A stretch of 64,000 bases of DNA from a virus: positions 33,539-97,538 of the IMG/VR virus record IMGVR_UViG_3300025949_000019. One strand, 5' to 3'. Position 1 is the first letter of the stretch, and every line of letters starts with the position of its first letter. Both the position numbers and the translations under genes were made by a program. This document shows, one piece after another, positions 26,324 to 35,322 of this stretch. The notes below the pieces were generated by a model, which was not told the origin of the DNA, did no database searches, and was given only the letters and a program-made list of their open reading frames with translations.

Positions 26324-27349
26324 ATGCTTCAGGGACATTTTTATCACAAGACACTTAGGAAGATCGTTGCTGCATTCGGCACGATGTTCAATTCCATCAT
26401 ATTGGTAAAGTATGATGCGAACATGGTTGAGCAAGAACGCCTAAAAGTCCCATTGACATATGCACAGAAAGAAAAGTTCATCTATGCATTGATTACAGAG
26501 AATGTTCCAAAGAAGATAACACAGATCGAACTCCCAAGAATGTCCTTTGAAATGACAGGTCTTGCATATGACGCACAGAGAAAACTGCCGTCATTGAACA
26601 GAAACTTCAATAGAAACACATCCAACAATTCATTGCTAGTCCAGAATTACACGCCAGTTCCATATGATTTCTCATTTGAATTGAACATTTATACTCGAAA
26701 CATTGAAGACATGAGCCAGATCATCGAGCAGATTGTTCCGTATTTCACACCAGATTATACTGTAACAATTTCATTAGTGAATGAAAATGGGGTTGCAATC
26801 AACAGGGACATTCCAATAACGCTCCAAGGAATCATTCCACAGGTTGAATTTGACTCGGATGGTATAACTCCTAGAGTCGTGATATATACAATGTCATTCA
26901 CGATGAAAGCCTATCTATTTGGACCATTAACGAACTCTGCAATCATCAGAAAAGCCTTTGCTTCGATCTATGACACACTAGCTGAAGATACAGAGGAAAC
27001 AATCGTTATGCAAGCTGGCGGAATTGGAAACTATAGATTTGAAGAAGAAGTCTATGCAGGTAACAACTGGATCAATGCAGATTGGACCGGTCGTGTTATC
27101 AATTGGGATTTGTCTAGAAGAACACTGTATATCTATCAAGTTCAAGGAAAGAACCTGCCCACAAACGGAGACATTGTGACTGGATTTGAATCTGGTGCTC
27201 GTTGGAATATAGCAACTGCATCTCGTTCGTTCTTGAAACACGCACAGATCGTCGCAGAACCATTCCCAACGACAGCAAACGTTGGAGATGCAAATGTCAT
27301 CTTTACTGCTAATACAACAGAATTCCCTAACACCGCACCTGGACCTTAA
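26324..27349 (+). CDS. 15: Tail completion and sheath stabiliser protein gp15
   Basis: The N-terminus FYHKTLRKIVAAFGTMFNSI is characteristic of gp15, as are LPRMSFEMTGLAYDAQRKLPS and the middle PYDFSFELNIYTRNIEDMSQI. In T4-like phages gp15 caps the tail tube and sheath and joins the tail to the neck. It starts 1 nt after the ParB-like gene and its stop overlaps the next ATG by one base. Length and order (13, 14, 15) agree with the family. Confidence 0.92.
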   Translation: MLQGHFYHKTLRKIVAAFGTMFNSIILVKYDANMVEQERLKVPLTYAQKEKFIYALITENVPKKITQIELPRMSFEMTGLAYDAQRKLPSLNRNFNRNTSNNSLLVQNYTPVPYDFSFELNIYTRNIEDMSQIIEQIVPYFTPDYTVTISLVNENGVAINRDIPITLQGIIPQVEFDSDGITPRVVIYTMSFTMKAYLFGPLTNSAIIRKAFASIYDTLAEDTEETIVMQAGGIGNYRFEEEVYAGNNWINADWTGRVINWDLSRRTLYIYQVQGKNLPTNGDIVTGFESGARWNIATASRSFLKHAQIVAEPFPTTANVGDANVIFTANTTEFPNTAPGP

Positions 27350-27939
27350 TGCATATGCCTAAGATTCCATTCAAACAACTGAAGGTGCTGTTAACAAAGG
27401 GGAAAACCGCAGCAAAGAAAGCCGTGAAAGTTAAGAAAAAATTTGTAGGCATTGATGCTGAATCTAGAAAATATCTAAATGCAGTTTCTCCATATTGGCA
27501 ACGATTGGGTCAAACATACGGCGTAGCTATAGAGCATAAGCTACCGGAGAAGAATGTAAATATAAAAGCTGAGATAGAAAAAATGATTGATCATTTCAAC
27601 AAAGATTATAATTGCCGCTTGGAGTTAATAAACACAGGCCATTGTGCTGAATTTGCAGATGAATTAATAGAAAAAACTGGAGGCCTTGTTGTCGGAAATG
27701 ATCATCCACACTTGCTGAAGCGAAGAAAATTACCTGGCGGTGGTATGGCGTGGAGCCAACCAGATATGCCAGGTCATGTATGGATTTTCTGGAAGGGGAA
27801 ACATTATGATGCCATGACGCGCGATGGTGTTAAAGACTGGCGCGATTTGGATATTTTTAAATCACAAGGTGTATTTGAGCCAGAAAAGAAAAAAATTAAT
27901 CCTTATACAGGACTAGAGGAAGATTATGAAACAATCTGA
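27349..27939 (+). CDS. Papain-like or transglutaminase-like cysteine enzyme (putative)
   Basis: The C-terminal half has a spaced Cys-His-Asp arrangement: NTGHCAEFADEL supplies a Cys at the start of a helix, PGHVWIFWKGKHYDAM supplies the His and a following Asp, and RDGVKDWRDLDIF continues as in small phage and bacterial cysteine hydrolases I have seen with this layout. The first 25 residues are very basic (LTKGKTAAKKAVKVKKK). Two starts are possible, ATG 27349 and ATG 27355. It is inserted between gp15 and gp16, and the gene overlaps gp16 by 14 nt. The substrate is unknown; an ejected or assembly protease or amidase is possible. Confidence 0.55.
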   Translation: MHMPKIPFKQLKVLLTKGKTAAKKAVKVKKKFVGIDAESRKYLNAVSPYWQRLGQTYGVAIEHKLPEKNVNIKAEIEKMIDHFNKDYNCRLELINTGHCAEFADELIEKTGGLVVGNDHPHLLKRRKLPGGGMAWSQPDMPGHVWIFWKGKHYDAMTRDGVKDWRDLDIFKSQGVFEPEKKKINPYTGLEEDYETI

Positions 27940-28489
27940 GATTATCAACATCAAAATTGCAGAAACGCTTGGTATCGAACCAACAAAGACGACAACTGAT
28001 CTACCAGCAAAGGTTGATGTAGAACCATTGCCAGTTCCAGCAGAGAAAACAAAATTAGAAATCCTTCGAGACAAACCATTAGAAGAAGTCATCATAGATG
28101 AAGACTTTAATGATGCGCGAGATAATCTGAAGGATATCATCGAAAAGACAAACGATGCAATAACAAAACTCTCAATGATTGCAGAGGAATCGGAATCACC
28201 AAGAGCCTTCGAGGTCTTGGAAAAACTTCTTCGCCAAGCCACGGACGCAAACGATAAACTATTGAATCTATCAAAGCAAAGAAAAGAATTAACAAAAGGT
28301 TTGCCGATTCAACAGAAACCGCGTGGACATGAAGACTCAAACCAGCCTCCTGTCGTTCACCAAAACATTGAGAATGCAGTCTTCGTCGGTAACAGCACCG
28401 ACCTAGACAAGATGTTATCAGAGAGAAGAAATAAACAAAAGGAACAGAATGTTCAATTACCAACCGGTACCGTACAGGATCAAGAGTAG
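27926..28489 (+). CDS. 16: Small terminase subunit gp16
   Basis: Identified by position directly before the large terminase and by content: IDEDFNDARDNLKDIIEKTN, DAITKLSMIAEESESPRAFEVLEKLL and a C-terminal Gln/Asn-rich part are typical of T4-type gp16, with 187 residues close to the family length. It would form a ring that recognises concatemeric DNA and controls gp17. The start lies inside the previous gene, and the end overlaps gp17 by 41 nt, which suggests coupled translation. Confidence 0.9.
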   Translation: MKQSEIINIKIAETLGIEPTKTTTDLPAKVDVEPLPVPAEKTKLEILRDKPLEEVIIDEDFNDARDNLKDIIEKTNDAITKLSMIAEESESPRAFEVLEKLLRQATDANDKLLNLSKQRKELTKGLPIQQKPRGHEDSNQPPVVHQNIENAVFVGNSTDLDKMLSERRNKQKEQNVQLPTGTVQDQE

Positions 28490-30251
28490 TCATAAAGGCA
28501 AGCTACCAGTCGGGTTCAAAAACAATCCAAAGCTGTTACCAGCAAACGTAACAATCGAGTGGGACATAGAACAATTAGATGAATATGAAAAGTGTTCACA
28601 AGACCCACTTTACTTCATTGATACCTACTGCCAGATCAGAACCCTAGACAAAGGTCTTCAGCCTTTTAGATTGTATCCAAGACAAAAGGAAATGATAACG
28701 CTTTTCCATGAGGAAAGGTTTATCATAGTAAGAGCCGCACGTCAGGTCGGAAAATCAGAATCAGCCGCAGCTTACATGCTCTGGTATGCACTATTCAATC
28801 CACAGAAGTTCGTCGCAATCCTAGCAAACAAAGAAAAAACCGCGAAGGAAATCCTGCTAAAAGCAAAGAGAGCATTCATGGAATTGCCATTTTGGCTTCA
28901 GAAGGGCGTAACCTCTTGGAACCAAAACGACATTGAATTTGAAAATGGTTCTCGTCTTATGGCAGCCTCTACTGCATCGGACGCAATTCGTGGATACACG
29001 ATTAACCTTCTGTTTCTTGACGAATTCGCGCACGTTGAGACAAACCAAGCAGAAGAATTCTTCCAAGCTGTTTTCCCGACAATTTCATCTGGAGAAACCT
29101 CCAAGATCATAATCGTATCGACACCAAAAGGTTACAACCTGTTTTGGAAGCTTTGGGACGAATCCTGCAAGATCATCAAAGAAACAGGCAAATCAAAGAA
29201 CGGTTTCAAGAACTTCTTCTTCCACTATGCAGAAGTTCCTGGTAGGGATGAAGCGTGGGTTCAGGCTCAGCTTCATGCACTAGGTCCAGTTGGTTTCAGA
29301 AGTGAGGTCCTTTGTGACTTCATGGGTTCTAGCATGACGTTGATTTCGCCGGATGCAATGAACAGAATGACACCGGACGATCCAATCAACACAGAAGGTC
29401 GCTCTGACGATGTTGGGGCTGTTCACCATGGTTTGGATATCTACAAACTGCCAGAACCAGATCATTCCTATGTCATTGTCGTTGATACATCTAGAGGGCA
29501 CCATTTGGACTATTCTGCATTTGTTGTCTTTGATATCACACAGATGCCATATAGAATAGTGGCTAAATATAGAAGAAACGACATATCGACATTGGTTTAT
29601 CCAACAATCATTTCTGACGTTGGTAAGAGATACAACGATGCATATGCACTGGTCGAAATCAACGATGCAGGACAACAGGTTGCAGACTTAATGGTTACAG
29701 AGTGTGAGTACGAAAATATGTTCTATACATCAAAGAGCCGTTCACCTGCAAATCAGCCAGAATTCATCGGCAATCCAAAGACAATTTCATTCCCGGGTAT
29801 CAGAACAACGAAACCCGTAAAGAGAATCGGATGTAATGCATTTAAGACATTGGTAGAATTAGATCACCTGATCATAAATGACTATCACCTGATCTTTGAA
29901 ATTTCAACTTTTGTTATGACAAAAGATTCATTCGAAGCGGAAGAAGGCAAGAACGATGACTTGGTTATGTGTTGTGTTTTGTTCTCTTGGTTGACAACCC
30001 AGAACTTCTTCAAGGACCTGACTAACATTGATGTTAGGAAGAAAGTCTTGGAGAATTTTAGGCAAGAACGCGATGAAATGATGTTGCCAATCGTCGTCAT
30101 AAACATGGACGATACTGAAACCGGCACTGATCCGAGGGAGAAAAACACTCCATTGGTCGTGAAGGAAGACGGTGATTTGTGGTTTAGAGGGAATGCAACG
30201 ATGGATAATGTCTATGACTATCTTGGCATACCAAAATCCCCAAAGTTCTAA
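28449..30251 (+). CDS. 17: Large terminase subunit gp17 (packaging ATPase/nuclease)
   Basis: The ATPase domain has Walker A in AARQVGKSESAA (about residue 95) and Walker B in NLLFLDEFAH (about 185), with the coupling motif VSTPKGYNLFWKLW after it. The nuclease domain shows the expected acidic residues in VIVVDTSRGHHLDYSAF (about 340), LVEINDAGQ (about 400) and KNDDLVM (about 502). The 600-residue length matches T4 gp17. It powers DNA translocation into the prohead at the portal and cuts the concatemer. The start codon is inside gp16. Confidence 0.96.
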   Translation: MFNYQPVPYRIKSSHKGKLPVGFKNNPKLLPANVTIEWDIEQLDEYEKCSQDPLYFIDTYCQIRTLDKGLQPFRLYPRQKEMITLFHEERFIIVRAARQVGKSESAAAYMLWYALFNPQKFVAILANKEKTAKEILLKAKRAFMELPFWLQKGVTSWNQNDIEFENGSRLMAASTASDAIRGYTINLLFLDEFAHVETNQAEEFFQAVFPTISSGETSKIIIVSTPKGYNLFWKLWDESCKIIKETGKSKNGFKNFFFHYAEVPGRDEAWVQAQLHALGPVGFRSEVLCDFMGSSMTLISPDAMNRMTPDDPINTEGRSDDVGAVHHGLDIYKLPEPDHSYVIVVDTSRGHHLDYSAFVVFDITQMPYRIVAKYRRNDISTLVYPTIISDVGKRYNDAYALVEINDAGQQVADLMVTECEYENMFYTSKSRSPANQPEFIGNPKTISFPGIRTTKPVKRIGCNAFKTLVELDHLIINDYHLIFEISTFVMTKDSFEAEEGKNDDLVMCCVLFSWLTTQNFFKDLTNIDVRKKVLENFRQERDEMMLPIVVINMDDTETGTDPREKNTPLVVKEDGDLWFRGNATMDNVYDYLGIPKSPKF

Positions 30252-30254
30252 ATA
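30247..30254 (+). promoter_or_regulatory. Possible late promoter TCTAAATA before tail sheath
   Basis: Overlaps the gp17 stop and lies 57 nt before the gp18 start, which has a good Shine-Dalgarno AAGGAGAT. A strong promoter is expected before a major structural gene, but the match to TATAAATA is incomplete. Confidence 0.35.
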
Positions 30255-30311
30255 GTTGAAGATGAAAATAGCAGCAAAATAATATAGAAAAAAGAACAAG
30301 GAGATACACTA

Positions 30312-32198
30312 ATGAGCTTCCAGTTAAGTCCCGGCGTAGCGGTCTCAGAAATTGACCTAACAACTATCGTACCAAGCGTTGCCTCAACGGGTGGTGCATA
30401 TGCAGGATTTTTTGCATGGGGTCCTATTGGATTGCCAGTATTGATCCCAAATCAAGATCAACTAGTAACCATTTTCGGAAAACCCGACAACAACACATTT
30501 ACACACTTCTTCACCTGCTCAAACTTCCTAGATTACGGTTCAAACCTAAAGGTTGTTCGTGCTAGTGCAGCAAACAGCAAAAACTCTACTGCAAACGGCA
30601 ATGGTCTTCTGATCAAAAACCGTGACGATTACGATGCAAACTATTCTTCTGGCGGAAATGCAGAAGGACCTTGGGCTGCTCGTTATGCTGGTGCACTTGG
30701 AAACAGCCTTAAAGTGTCTGTTTGCCCATCTGCAAACGCATTCTCGTCAAACCTAACTTCCCAATTTGCAGTTACCGCAAACGTTTCAAATAACAGCACA
30801 ATCGTAACCTTCTCTGGTCCAATCGCAAACAGCGTTGTCGTTGGCGATTATGTCAAGATCGGTTCAAACCCATACATCAAAGTTGCAACAGTCGGTGCAA
30901 ACCTAGTTTCACTTGTTTCTGCACCAACAGTAAATGCAAACGTAGCAGTCGCACTTCGTAAATGGGAGTTCGCAGACAAGTTCATCGGTGCACCTGGCAC
31001 ATCAAGTCAAATTGGTGCAGAAAATGGTGTCAATGATGAATTGCACGCCGTTGTCGTGGACGAAGATGGAAAATTCACTGGTGTTCCTGGCACATTGCTA
31101 GAGAAATACCAATTCCTATCCAAGGCTACCGACGCAAAGACAGACGATGGCAGCAGCAACTACTATGTAAATTGGGTCAACAATAACTCTGCATTCGTCT
31201 GGTGGCTTGCATTCCCAGCCCTTGCAGTCAATTGGGGAACTGCTGGTCTCAATACAACATACACAGATATCTACAAGCCACAGACATTCTCCCTTAACGG
31301 TGGTGTCGATGCAGCACCAACAGATGCAGATATCATCAATGGTTATGACTTGTTTGCAGACCCAGACAGCATCGATGTTTCATTGATCCTTGGTGGTCCA
31401 TGCAGCAGCACTGTCGCGGCTCACATTATTCAAGACGTTGCAGAACTAAGAAAAGATGCGGTCGCATTCATTTCACCACTTCGCCAGAACGTTGTTCAAA
31501 ACTCTGGAAACGAACTAAGTGACGTTACTGCGCTTCGCGATGTTTTGCCATCTTCTAGCTATGCATTCATGGATAACAACTGGAAATACCAGTTCGACAA
31601 GTACAATGACGTATACCGTTGGGTTCCATTGAACGGAGACATTGCTGGACTGTGCGTAAGAACAGATAACGACAGAGACCCATGGTGGTCACCTGGCGGA
31701 TTCAACCGTGGTCAGATCAAGAACGTTGTCAAGCTTGCTTGGAACGCATCTAGAGCCGACAGGGATGAGCTATACAAAGCATCCGTCAACCCAGTTGTAT
31801 CGTTCCCAGGCGAAGGAACTGTTCTATTTGGAGACAAGACACTTCTTGCAAAACCATCTGCATTCGATAGAATTAACGTTCGTCGTTTGTTCATCATCCT
31901 AGAGAAGTCAATCTCGATTGCAGCTAAGTTTAGCTTGTTCGAGTTTAACGACAGCTTCACAAGAGCCCAATTCGTAGCATTGGTTGAACCATTCCTACGT
32001 TTGGTCCAAGGACGCCGTGGTATTATTGACTTCAAAGTAGTTTGTGACGAAACAAACAACCCAGGCGAAATCATCGATAGAAACGAATTCGTTGGAGATA
32101 TCTACATCAAGGCTGCTAGAAGCATCAACTTCATCCAGCTTAACTTCGTTGCTACAAGAAGCGATGTTGCATTCTCTGAAATCGTCGGTAAGTTCTAA
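30312..32198 (+). CDS. 18: Tail sheath protein gp18
   Basis: The N-terminus (QLSPGVAVSEIDLTTIVPSV, then GGAYAGFFAWGPIGLPVLI) is typical of contractile sheath proteins, and the C-terminus (GRRGIIDFKVVCDETNNP and IYIKAARSINFIQLNFVATR) is the conserved sheath end domain. The middle has a variable insertion rich in Asn and Ala. Length is 628 residues, close to T4 gp18. The AAGGAGAT sequence before ATG and the codon-regular sequence fit high expression. It forms the contractile outer tube around gp19. Confidence 0.96.
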   Translation: MSFQLSPGVAVSEIDLTTIVPSVASTGGAYAGFFAWGPIGLPVLIPNQDQLVTIFGKPDNNTFTHFFTCSNFLDYGSNLKVVRASAANSKNSTANGNGLLIKNRDDYDANYSSGGNAEGPWAARYAGALGNSLKVSVCPSANAFSSNLTSQFAVTANVSNNSTIVTFSGPIANSVVVGDYVKIGSNPYIKVATVGANLVSLVSAPTVNANVAVALRKWEFADKFIGAPGTSSQIGAENGVNDELHAVVVDEDGKFTGVPGTLLEKYQFLSKATDAKTDDGSSNYYVNWVNNNSAFVWWLAFPALAVNWGTAGLNTTYTDIYKPQTFSLNGGVDAAPTDADIINGYDLFADPDSIDVSLILGGPCSSTVAAHIIQDVAELRKDAVAFISPLRQNVVQNSGNELSDVTALRDVLPSSSYAFMDNNWKYQFDKYNDVYRWVPLNGDIAGLCVRTDNDRDPWWSPGGFNRGQIKNVVKLAWNASRADRDELYKASVNPVVSFPGEGTVLFGDKTLLAKPSAFDRINVRRLFIILEKSISIAAKFSLFEFNDSFTRAQFVALVEPFLRLVQGRRGIIDFKVVCDETNNPGEIIDRNEFVGDIYIKAARSINFIQLNFVATRSDVAFSEIVGKF

Positions 32199-32212
32199 AA
32201 GAAGCTAGAAAT

Positions 32213-32413
32213 ATGTCACATCTATTTCTAACATTGCTTGGAGTCGGCGGATTCATCGTTGCATTTCTTGGTCTTGGATATGCAGTCGTAGCAGGAGCCG
32301 ATCCAGAAGGGCGTGGCGGAAGCGACGCCCTTCTAGGTCTTCTTGTTGCACTACTTGGCACAACAACATTTTTCACATCGATCGGTTTGTCAATTTGGCA
32401 ATATTTCCACTAA
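32213..32413 (+). CDS. Small two-segment membrane protein, 66 aa
   Basis: Residues about 4-28 and 38-62 are hydrophobic (LFLTLLGVGGFIVAFLGLGY and ALLGLLVALLGTTTFFTSIG), joined by a polar loop DPEGRGGSD, so the protein should form a membrane hairpin with Gly-rich helices. Size and layout are compatible with a holin, but small membrane proteins of other function look the same, and a holin inside the tail cassette would be odd. It is located between sheath and a capsid-leader protein; an alternative is an ejected pore-forming virion protein. No Shine-Dalgarno sequence stands out. Confidence 0.55.
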   Translation: MSHLFLTLLGVGGFIVAFLGLGYAVVAGADPEGRGGSDALLGLLVALLGTTTFFTSIGLSIWQYFH

Positions 32414-32416
32414 ATA
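32409..32416 (+). other. ACTAAATA motif at gene junction
   Basis: Contains the stop codon of the membrane protein and ends 6 nt before the ATG of the next gene, which has no Shine-Dalgarno sequence (TATCATATG). Confidence 0.3.
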
Positions 32417-32422
32417 TATCAT

Positions 32423-32656
32423 ATGAAAACATACAAACAGTTGATTTCGGAGTTGAGCCTAACAACACTGACAAGATATCGCCATGCAGCAAGAAAATCA
32501 ATCCCTGCTCTTAGGGATGCATCTAAAAAAACTAGCTATATTGATGCAAATATCTTGGATAAGGCTTTTAATAGAGAAGATGGCGTAAGGCTCGCAACCA
32601 AGAAAATCAACCGTAAGATGGCTGTACAGAAATTAGCAAAACCATTAGAAAAATAA
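32423..32656 (+). CDS. Putative internal head protein with capsid-targeting leader, 77 aa
   Basis: The first residues MKTYKQLISELSL resemble the T4 capsid-targeting leader MKTYQEFIAE of internal proteins, with Ile-Ser-Glu fitting the gp21 cleavage rule (hydrophobic, any, Glu). The rest is very basic (RYRHAARKS, LATKKINRKMAVQKLAKP), a composition suited to lie with packaged DNA. No catalytic motif is seen. It is placed between the sheath-linked membrane protein and the tail tube gene. Packaging into the head is inferred from the leader. Confidence 0.65.
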   Translation: MKTYKQLISELSLTTLTRYRHAARKSIPALRDASKKTSYIDANILDKAFNREDGVRLATKKINRKMAVQKLAKPLEK

Positions 32657-32673
32657 TAGGAGTATAGACAAAA

Positions 32674-33216
32674 ATGCCATTCAATATTTCAGAATTCCGT
32701 TCTCAGATGACCCGTGATGGTGCTCGTCCTAACCTCTTTGAGGTTCAGATGAATTTCCCAAATTTCTCTGATCCAACTGCCTCACAGAAGTTGACGTTTA
32801 TGTGCAAGACCTCACAACTTCCGGGAACCACAGTCAACCCAATTCCAGTCTATTACTTTGGACGTGAAATCAAACTAGCTGGCAATCGTCAGTTTCCTGA
32901 ATGGACAATTTCAGTTCTGAACGATGAGGATTTCCAAGTCAGAACAGCATTCGAGAAATGGCTGAATGGTATCAACAGCCACCGTGGAAACCTACGTGAT
33001 GCATCAGCAGGATTTCCAGAAGGATATACACAGGATGCATCAGTTATCCATTATGGAAAAACAGGCGATGTTATCAAGACATACAAGTTTATTGGAATGT
33101 TCCCAAATGACGTAAGCCCAATCGATCTAGACTGGTCGCAGAACGATACAATTGAAGAATTTGCAGTCACACTTTCGTACCAGTGGTGGGAAATCGTCGA
33201 AGACGGCATTCTTTAA
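32674..33216 (+). CDS. 19: Tail tube protein gp19
   Basis: Family features: RDGARPNLFEVQMNFPNF, FMCKTSQLPGTTVNPIPVYY, GREIKLAGNRQFPEWTISVLNDEDF and the C-terminal IEEFAVTLSYQWWEI. Length 180 residues is slightly more than T4 gp19. Hexamers stack to form the inner DNA tube. An AGGAG sequence precedes the start, and a terminator-like hairpin follows the gene. Confidence 0.95.
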   Translation: MPFNISEFRSQMTRDGARPNLFEVQMNFPNFSDPTASQKLTFMCKTSQLPGTTVNPIPVYYFGREIKLAGNRQFPEWTISVLNDEDFQVRTAFEKWLNGINSHRGNLRDASAGFPEGYTQDASVIHYGKTGDVIKTYKFIGMFPNDVSPIDLDWSQNDTIEEFAVTLSYQWWEIVEDGIL

Positions 33217-33252
33217 TCTTTTGCGTCTGCTACATATAATTGAACGACTGAT

Positions 33253-33283
33253 AATGAGGGTTGTGAAAGACCCTCATTTCATT
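33253..33283 (+). terminator. Terminator-like hairpin between tail tube and portal genes
   Basis: AATGAGGGT (33253-33261) and ACCCTCATT (33270-33278) form a perfect 9-bp stem with an 8-nt loop TGTGAAAG. The tail after it is TCATTCAT rather than a pure T run, so termination may be partial. It separates the gp18-gp19 unit from the portal gene. Confidence 0.6.
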
Positions 33284-33312
33284 CATAATAACGTGAGGAA
33301 ATAGAAAGTTTC

Positions 33313-35310
33313 ATGTCAGAATTCTTAAGGTTGTTAGGTTTTAATTTTGGTCCTAACACGTCTATCACAAAGGAAGTTCCAAAAGAGGAACGTTCTCCAA
33401 TCACCCCAGTCAATGAAGATGGGGCAGTCACCATTCAGTCTACGCCATACTATGGCACCTACATCGACCTAGAAGGTTCGGTCAGAAACGAAGTAGAGTT
33501 AATCACGAAATATCGCTCAATGTCAATTCAACCCGAGTTGGAAAGAGCAATCGATGAAGTCGTAAACGAAGCAATTCAAAAGGACGAAGAAGGTGATATC
33601 GTTGAACTTGACCTAGATGACTTGAAGGTCTCTGAGGGAACAAAGGAACGAGTCATTGAAGAATTCGAAGAAGTCCTGAAATTATTGAACTTCAACACAA
33701 CACCAGATGAAATCTTCAGAAGATGGTACATAGATGGTAGAATTTACTATCACATCATCGTAAACGAAATTGATCCATCAACCGGCATACGAGAACTACG
33801 CTATGTCGATCCTCGTAGAATCAGAAAAATCCGTGAGATTCAGAAGAAAAAGGACCCATTGACTGGTGCAGATGTTATTGTCAAGATCAATGAGTATTTT
33901 CTATATTCTGAGAAAGTCACGCTCTCACAGACAGTCTCTACAAACCTAGGTCTAAAGATCGCGCCAGATTCAATCATCTATGTCAATTCGTCTTTGATGG
34001 ATGAGAAGGGTTTGATGGTTCTTTCCTATCTACACAAAGCAATCAAACCCCTAAACAATCTAAGAATGGTAGAAGATGCATTGGTCATCTACCGACTTTC
34101 TAGGGCTCCAGAACGTAGAGTGTTTTACATTGACGTTGGTAATATGCCGAAGCAAAAAGCAGACCAATATCTGTATGACATTATGATGAAGTACAGAAAC
34201 AAATTGGTTTATGATGCCTCGACAGGTGAGGTTCGTGACGATAGAAAACACTTGAATATGATGGAGGACTTCTGGATTCCACGTCGCGGAGAAGGAAAGT
34301 CAACAGAAATCTCTACACTTCAATCTGGACAAAACCTGTCTAGAATCGAAGATGCTGAATTCTTCAAGAAGAAGCTATACGAATCGCTTGGAATCCCGGT
34401 TGGTCGTCTAAACCTTGATGGAAATGCTCCCTCAATCGTCGGTGTTGGTCGTTCTACTGAGGTCACAAGGGAAGAACTTAAGTTTGCCAAATTCATTGAT
34501 CGTCTTCGTAACAAATTTTCAAATGTCTTCTTGAATGCACTTGGCACCCAACTTCGCCTAAAGAATGTCTGTAATGAAGAAGAATGGAATGTTCTAAAGC
34601 AAGACATTAAATTCAAGTGGTTAAAATCAAACAACTTCGATGAACTCCTAGAAGGCGAACTTCTACGCGAGAGACTGATCACCCTTCAAGCAATCGATCC
34701 ATATGTTGGTCGTTATTTCTCGACAGAGTGGGTCAAAAAGAACGTCCTTCATATGAATGATGAAGAAATCTTGGAGATGGATGCACAGATCGAATCTGAG
34801 AATGAAGTCGGAACGCCTGCAATGGAAGGATCACCACTTCAAGTCCAACAGCAACAGCTTGACCAACAAGACCAGATGCAAACAATGGCACTTCAACAAC
34901 ACGATGCAGCCCTAGATCAACAAGATGCAGTCACGGGCGCAATCAAGGATGGCGGTGCTCAGATTGCAATTCAAGGCGCAATGATGCCTCCGGGACAAGG
35001 TGGTGGAGCAATCAACACATTCGGTAAGGCTGGCAAGAAACCGGGGCAACCTGGTCAAGGCAGCCCATTCGGAGGAACACCATCGGGTGCAGTTCCGGGT
35101 GATGGAGTCGGTGGCGGCGCTGGTTCTGGCGTAACGATGGGCGCAGGAACAGGTGGAGACATGAACATGGCTGGTGGCCAACAACAAAACGGACCAGTCG
35201 CACAACCCAAGATCGGAAATGCTCCCGGATCAGGGAAGAAGATTGCATCGAAGATGAAGAAGAAGGGTGCAGCAAACAGCAAAAAGAGGTTGAGTGGCGG
35301 TCTTCAATAG
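33313..35310 (+). CDS. 20: Portal protein gp20
   Basis: Strong family signals include YRSMSIQPELERAIDEVVNE, DGRIYYHIIV, YVDPRRIRKIREI and the core YRLSRAPERRVFYIDVGNMP, MMKYRNKLVYDASTGEV and LMPR-like FWIPRRGEGKSTEI followed by YESLGIPVGRL. The dodecamer forms the DNA entry vertex. Residues about 510-665 form an unusual low-complexity tail rich in Gln, Gly and Pro ending in a Lys-rich stretch (SGKKIASKMKKKGAANSKKR), longer than in T4 gp20. Confidence 0.96.
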   Translation: MSEFLRLLGFNFGPNTSITKEVPKEERSPITPVNEDGAVTIQSTPYYGTYIDLEGSVRNEVELITKYRSMSIQPELERAIDEVVNEAIQKDEEGDIVELDLDDLKVSEGTKERVIEEFEEVLKLLNFNTTPDEIFRRWYIDGRIYYHIIVNEIDPSTGIRELRYVDPRRIRKIREIQKKKDPLTGADVIVKINEYFLYSEKVTLSQTVSTNLGLKIAPDSIIYVNSSLMDEKGLMVLSYLHKAIKPLNNLRMVEDALVIYRLSRAPERRVFYIDVGNMPKQKADQYLYDIMMKYRNKLVYDASTGEVRDDRKHLNMMEDFWIPRRGEGKSTEISTLQSGQNLSRIEDAEFFKKKLYESLGIPVGRLNLDGNAPSIVGVGRSTEVTREELKFAKFIDRLRNKFSNVFLNALGTQLRLKNVCNEEEWNVLKQDIKFKWLKSNNFDELLEGELLRERLITLQAIDPYVGRYFSTEWVKKNVLHMNDEEILEMDAQIESENEVGTPAMEGSPLQVQQQQLDQQDQMQTMALQQHDAALDQQDAVTGAIKDGGAQIAIQGAMMPPGQGGGAINTFGKAGKKPGQPGQGSPFGGTPSGAVPGDGVGGGAGSGVTMGAGTGGDMNMAGGQQQNGPVAQPKIGNAPGSGKKIASKMKKKGAANSKKRLSGGLQ

Positions 35311-35318
35311 CCTAAATA
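35311..35318 (+). other. CCTAAATA motif at gene junction
   Basis: Lies between the portal stop codon and the next ATG, ending 4 nt before that ATG; no Shine-Dalgarno sequence is present. Confidence 0.3.
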
Positions 35319-35322
35319 ATAT

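Noticed and set aside
33225-33242. TATAAT-like sequence upstream of the portal gene
   Set aside because: No -35 box at proper distance, and the terminator-like hairpin lies just downstream.
34912-35282. - strand frames in the 3' part of the portal gene
   Set aside because: Antisense of a Gly/Gln/Pro-rich tail; composition follows from that.
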